Shown here one piece after another: positions 6,369 through 8,545 of a stretch of DNA of 8,545 bases (within the stretch, counting starts at the first letter, position 1; every line of letters begins with the position of its first letter). Position numbers and translations under genes: made by a program. The stretch covers positions 1-8,545 of the forward strand of contig CANHSW010000078.1 of the NCBI GenBank assembly GCA_947463165.1, given 5' to 3'. This DNA is from Cyanobacteriota bacterium. Its GTDB lineage: Bacteria; Cyanobacteriota; Cyanobacteriia; PCC-6307; Cyanobiaceae. The notes beneath the pieces were generated by a model that was not told where the DNA came from, did no database searches, and worked only from the letters and a program-made list of their open reading frames with translations.

Positions 6369-6671
6369 ATGCAACTTCAGTACCGCAAGAAACCCGTGGT
6401 GATCGAAGCGTTCCAGATGACGCGCGAGCGCCGCAACGACCACAGCGATTGGCCAGCATGGCTGCACGACGCATGGAACGGAGAGCCGAACAAATCAGGC
6501 ACGCTGCAGCGCACGATGCCACTTGACGAAAACCCAACCGATGAGCTGGAGATCGTAACGCTGGAGGGCATCCATCGCGTCAACTGGGGCGACTGGATCA
6601 TCCGTGGTGTGCAGGGCGAGCTATACCCCTGTAAGCCCGATATCTTTACCGCTACCTACGAACCGGCATGA
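6369..6671 (+). CDS. Small phage-type conserved protein of unknown function
   Basis: Encodes 100 residues. It opens with QYRKKPVVIEAFQMT (4-18), has DWPAWLHDAW (27-36), and closes with LEIVTLEGIHRVNWGDWII (60-78) and GVQGELYPCKPDIF (80-93). I recognise this as a common small protein of tailed phages, prophages and mobile islands. It is named hypothetical, no activity is established that I know of, and it appears intact. The start at 6369 is chosen for the GAGAGGA Shine-Dalgarno and because family members begin just before YRKKPV; the frame is open back to 6240. No capsid, tail, integrase or lysis gene is nearby, so it stands alone, probably as cargo or a prophage remnant. A hairpin overlaps its stop codon. 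Confidence 0.75.
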   Translation: MQLQYRKKPVVIEAFQMTRERRNDHSDWPAWLHDAWNGEPNKSGTLQRTMPLDENPTDELEIVTLEGIHRVNWGDWIIRGVQGELYPCKPDIFTATYEPA

Positions 6672-6690
6672 GTTGGTGTTTGGCCAACTC
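6670..6690. terminator. Hairpin at the stop codon of the phage-type gene
   Basis: GAGTTGG (6670-6676) and CCAACTC (6684-6690) form a perfect 7-bp stem with a 7-base loop. The left arm includes the last two bases of the TGA stop. The downstream bases TCTAG are not a proper T tract, so it is a weak terminator candidate or an mRNA-stabilising hairpin. Confidence 0.4.
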
Positions 6691-6902
6691 TCTAGATCGG
6701 TGACGGGCAAAATACCTGGGTCTTTGAATGGGGCACTACCGGTATTTGATTCAATTTCCGCAAATGTCTTGTGCACGATCTGATTGCTCTCCTTCTGGTT
6801 CATAACCTCGAGAAGTAGTGGTTCAAATATGCGATGGGACAACTCATTTCCCTCTCGAATCCCACCAATCACTCCAGACATGCCGACTACCCCAATAGCC
6901 AC
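6672..6902 (-). pseudogene. Possible decayed fragment of an unrecognised protein
   Basis: A minus-strand frame from a GTG at 6900-6902 runs to 6621, overlapping the phage-type gene antisense. Its first 47 or so residues look like real protein: a glycine-rich hydrophobic start (VAIGVVGMSGVIGGI), then REGNELSHRIFEPLL and a helix-like stretch with VMNQKESNQIVHKTF. The later part does not look genuine. The frame is also open upstream of the GTG into the 3' end of the neighbouring HDO-like gene, reading NERYNR just before it. There is no Shine-Dalgarno. I do not recognise the family. It may be a truncated remnant or chance; base composition here is lower in GC than in the flanking genes. Confidence 0.25.
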
Positions 6903-6918
6903 GCGGTTATAGCGTTCG

Positions 6919-7728
6919 TTAGCTGGTGGCCAGCAGGGGCAGGAACTGCCGGTAGAAGCGATCCTTCAGCGCCCAGGCCCGCTCCACCTGGCTGATGGCA
7001 ATCTGGAGGGCTTGCTCGCTGGCAATTAGATCGGCCATGTGGCGGGCCAGTTCCTGGGAGTGGGTGAGGCCGCCCAGGAGTTGATCAGTGCCGATATCTG
7101 ATTGGCGGCGATCGTGAATCATGTGGTAATAAAAAAATTCGGATCGCACTCCCTCCGCCGCCGGACCATGGGCCAAGCGTTCCGAGAGGCGCGGCCAGAG
7201 GCACTCGTACTCCACTGACACCAGCACCTCGGCCCAGAAACGCAAAAAGGCAATCAAGGCCAGGTCGCTGTAGGGCTGGCCCAGGCAGTTCTGCAACGCT
7301 TCTAGGCTGGCCAGCCGCACCTGCTGCGTGTCAGCGGATTCGCGGGTGCTGAGTATCTGCTCGCGGCTGGCGCCCAGATGCAGCAGGTCGCGAAACAGCA
7401 ACTCGCGATGGGAGGCCAGTGGCATACCGCGGGTGTTACGCGGGTATTCCTCATGCAAGATCTGCCGCACTGTGGCCTTGATTGAATCGCTCTCCAGGGC
7501 GTCGATCACAAACTCATACACATTCACGATCGACAGCGACAAAAAGCGCCGCTGCAACAACAGCGCCAGCAGGTCATCCCAGTGGAGGAAGGCAAGGTTG
7601 GCCAGCAGAGGGTGAGCCCGGAGGCTGGCGATGTGCTGCCGTTCCTGATTGTTGAGGGGGGCAAGCATAAGGAAGGCTGTCCAGCTCATTGCCGTCGACA
7701 AAGTGGCGGGGACAAAGTGGCGGGGCAT
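6919..7728 (-). CDS. Haem-oxygenase-like (HDO-type) iron-containing redox protein, variant metal site
   Basis: Predicted soluble all-helical protein of 269 residues resembling the haem-oxygenase-like diiron superfamily (TenA/PqqC/CADD-like fold; 'iron-containing redox enzyme' families). Candidate ligands appear in the usual order: Glu93/94 in LHEEYP, His107 in ASHRELLFRDLLHLG, Glu173 in VSVEYE, then His202 and Asp206 in FFYYHMIHDRRQ. The last position, normally the final His of an HxxxDxxH motif, is Gln209. The substrate is unknown; relatives do oxidative cleavage, N-oxygenation or cofactor synthesis. The N-terminus is uncertain: the ATG at 7728 has no Shine-Dalgarno, and codons 2-10 lie in a 14-bp tandem duplication. 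Met14 (7689) or Met21 (7668) are alternatives. The gene diverges from the two-TM protein gene across a 153-bp gap. Confidence 0.6.
   Translation of the reverse strand: MPRHFVPATLSTAMSWTAFLMLAPLNNQERQHIASLRAHPLLANLAFLHWDDLLALLLQRRFLSLSIVNVYEFVIDALESDSIKATVRQILHEEYPRNTRGMPLASHRELLFRDLLHLGASREQILSTRESADTQQVRLASLEALQNCLGQPYSDLALIAFLRFWAEVLVSVEYECLWPRLSERLAHGPAAEGVRSEFFYYHMIHDRRQSDIGTDQLLGGLTHSQELARHMADLIASEQALQIAISQVERAWALKDRFYRQFLPLLATS
7697..7724. repeat. 14-bp perfect tandem duplication at the start of the HDO-like gene
   Basis: GACAAAGTGGCGGG occurs twice head to tail (7697-7710 and 7711-7724), just inside the annotated start of the minus-strand gene. Fourteen is not a multiple of three, so gain or loss of one unit shifts the reading frame between the first ATG and the body of the protein. 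With one copy removed, the first ATG would be out of frame. Confidence 0.9.
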
Positions 7729-7817
7729 GGAGTGCTTGCCGCCGACAAGACTCTATCGGCAAAGCAAGCCAATGTGGCCGCTTACAGCATCTTCCACTTG
7801 CTTCCATCTGACGATGA

Positions 7818-7847
7818 TTGACACAGGCCAAGAGGCCGCAGAACACT
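7818..7847 (+). promoter_or_regulatory. Possible promoter of the two-TM protein gene
   Basis: A consensus TTGACA (7818-7823) is followed after 18 bp by a weak -10-like AACACT (7842-7847). Transcription would begin roughly 25-30 bp before the ATG at 7882. The -10 match is poor (three of six), so the call rests on the -35 element and position. Confidence 0.3.
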
Positions 7848-7861
7848 GTGCTCACACGGTG
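7844..7861. promoter_or_regulatory. Hairpin or operator-like inverted repeat before the two-TM protein gene
   Basis: CACTGTG (7844-7850) and CACGGTG (7855-7861) pair with one G-T wobble around a 4-base loop. The element sits over the expected transcription start and just ahead of the Shine-Dalgarno AAAGAGGG (7865-7872), so it could act as an operator or leader hairpin. This is inferred from position only. Confidence 0.3.
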
Positions 7862-7881
7862 ATTAAAGAGGGCATTCATCT

Positions 7882-8538
7882 ATGCCGCAGCACGGATTAT
7901 CCCGATGGCAGACAGTGCCGACAAGCACTGTTGCGCTGCTTGAAAGGTCCATGCAGGGTCGAGAAGGGCTGCTGCTCTACTGCGGCCTCGGCCTGAGCAC
8001 CAGCTTGGTTGCGGGCGCCCTGGGTATGCGCTGGCCCGTGCTGCTCCCCGGCCTGCTGCCGCCCCTGGCGAGCCTGGGGGTGTGGCGGTGGGCCCAGCGC
8101 CGCCTGCGCCAACCGGCACCCTCGCCGCCGCCGGCCTGTCTGCTCGACGCCAGCGTGCTGCGGGAGCGGCTGCGGCTTGACGCCGAGCTGGCGCTGGAGG
8201 CCTCGCATCACTGGCGGCAGATCTGCCAGCGGCTGGAGGGGGTGCGCGGCCTGGCCGCGGCCTGCGCCGAGCTGGATCCGGGCTGTGCGGTGGCGATGTT
8301 GGTGCTGCTGGAGCGCCTGGTGCAGCGAGCCCTGGCGATGGAAGACGGCCTCCACCGCCTGAGCCGTGCCAGTACCCCGGGCTCCGTGCTGCTGCTTCGC
8401 CGGCTGCAGGAAGCCCTGCAGGAGCACCTGCGGAAGTGCCACGAGGCTCTGACGCATTGCTACGACACCGCCCTCGAGGAGTCCCTGCGCTGTGGGGCGA
8501 CAACGGTTGTTCTTTCCACCCTGCTACTCGAATCATGA
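7882..8538 (+). CDS. Unrecognised protein with two predicted membrane segments
   Basis: Encodes 218 residues of a family I do not recognise. Two hydrophobic segments (about 29-48 and 52-69), joined by a short turn (MRWP), suggest a membrane hairpin. A basic and proline-rich linker follows (RRLRQPAPSPPPA, 73-85). Residues 90-200 are a Leu/Ala/Arg/Glu-rich, helix-forming domain, with likely amphipathic helices at 92-120, 136-162 and 168-200. There is no signal peptide and no recognised catalytic motif. Six Cys lie in the last 120 residues. The Shine-Dalgarno AAAGAGGG (7865-7872) supports the start, 9 bases upstream. The stop TGA at 8536-8538 overlaps a possible next ATG by the ATGA pattern, so it probably heads a coupled operon. 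Codon use is GC-rich like that of the other core genes. Confidence 0.7.
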   Translation: MPQHGLSRWQTVPTSTVALLERSMQGREGLLLYCGLGLSTSLVAGALGMRWPVLLPGLLPPLASLGVWRWAQRRLRQPAPSPPPACLLDASVLRERLRLDAELALEASHHWRQICQRLEGVRGLAAACAELDPGCAVAMLVLLERLVQRALAMEDGLHRLSRASTPGSVLLLRRLQEALQEHLRKCHEALTHCYDTALEESLRCGATTVVLSTLLLES

Positions 8539-8545
8539 CTCCCCC
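8535..8545 (+). CDS. Possible start of the next gene (cut by the window end)
   Basis: An ATG at 8535-8537 overlaps the preceding TGA stop (ATGA), a common arrangement for translationally coupled genes. Only three codons are visible, so nothing can be said of the product. Confidence 0.3.

Noticed and set aside
6891..6920. Integron attC-like look of TAACGAACGCT near the end of the HDO-like gene
   Set aside because: The R-box consensus (GTTRRRY) is not met and no paired L and R boxes or folded attC structure could be traced around the phage-type gene.
7880..8536. Minus-strand open frame of 218 residues opposite the two-TM protein
   Set aside because: It is Ala, Pro, Gly and Arg rich with low complexity and covers the same bases as the plus-strand gene, which has a good Shine-Dalgarno and plausible membrane segments.

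Overview
The window reads as chromosomal DNA of a GC-rich cyanobacterium, most likely of the Synechococcus/Cyanobium (picocyanobacterial) kind. This is inferred from gene content: a membrane fatty-acid desaturase, a CRY-DASH flavoprotein, a second photolyase-family protein that has lost its iron-sulfur ligands, and an animal-like UDP-glucose dehydrogenase. No rRNA, tRNA, CRISPR array, intact insertion sequence or recognisable defence system was found.

Layout. Positions 1-186 hold a degenerate tandem array of 16-17 bp units (core ACAGCC). An AT-rich leader with a perfect 8-bp inverted repeat follows, then a plus-strand desaturase (277-1434) whose motifs resemble eukaryotic FAD2/FAD12 enzymes. 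From 5779 down to 1519 the minus strand carries a compact three-gene run: ugd (UDP-glucose 6-dehydrogenase), a CRY-DASH photolyase/cryptochrome, and a PhrB/FeS-BCP-like photolyase. The last two overlap by 10 bp. Directly upstream of ugd, a 50-codon stub (5832-5984) matches the C-terminus of a UDP-glucuronate decarboxylase (UXS) type epimerase. The ancestral locus therefore probably coupled UDP-glucose to UDP-glucuronate to UDP-xylose, and the second step has decayed here.

Positions 5985-6368 contain no convincing gene. They are AT-richer and hold a 7-bp inverted repeat. A small phage-type gene (6369-6671) follows on the plus strand with a good Shine-Dalgarno sequence and a hairpin at its stop codon. 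Positions 6672-6918 may contain a decayed minus-strand fragment. The block 5780-6918 looks like a site of gene loss and insertion.

At the right end two genes diverge from a shared 153-bp region. On the minus strand lies a haem-oxygenase-like (HDO-type) protein in which one expected metal-binding His appears to be Gln, and whose start region carries a 14-bp tandem duplication. On the plus strand lies an unrecognised protein with two membrane segments; its stop overlaps a possible next start codon (ATGA) at the window edge.

The desaturase (membrane fluidity) and the two light-dependent flavoproteins (UV damage repair or blue-light signalling) fit a sunlit-water phototroph. The strongest leads are the cluster-less photolyase, the UXS remnant, the variant HDO metal site and the tandem array. 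All function calls are from motif reading only; no database search was run.
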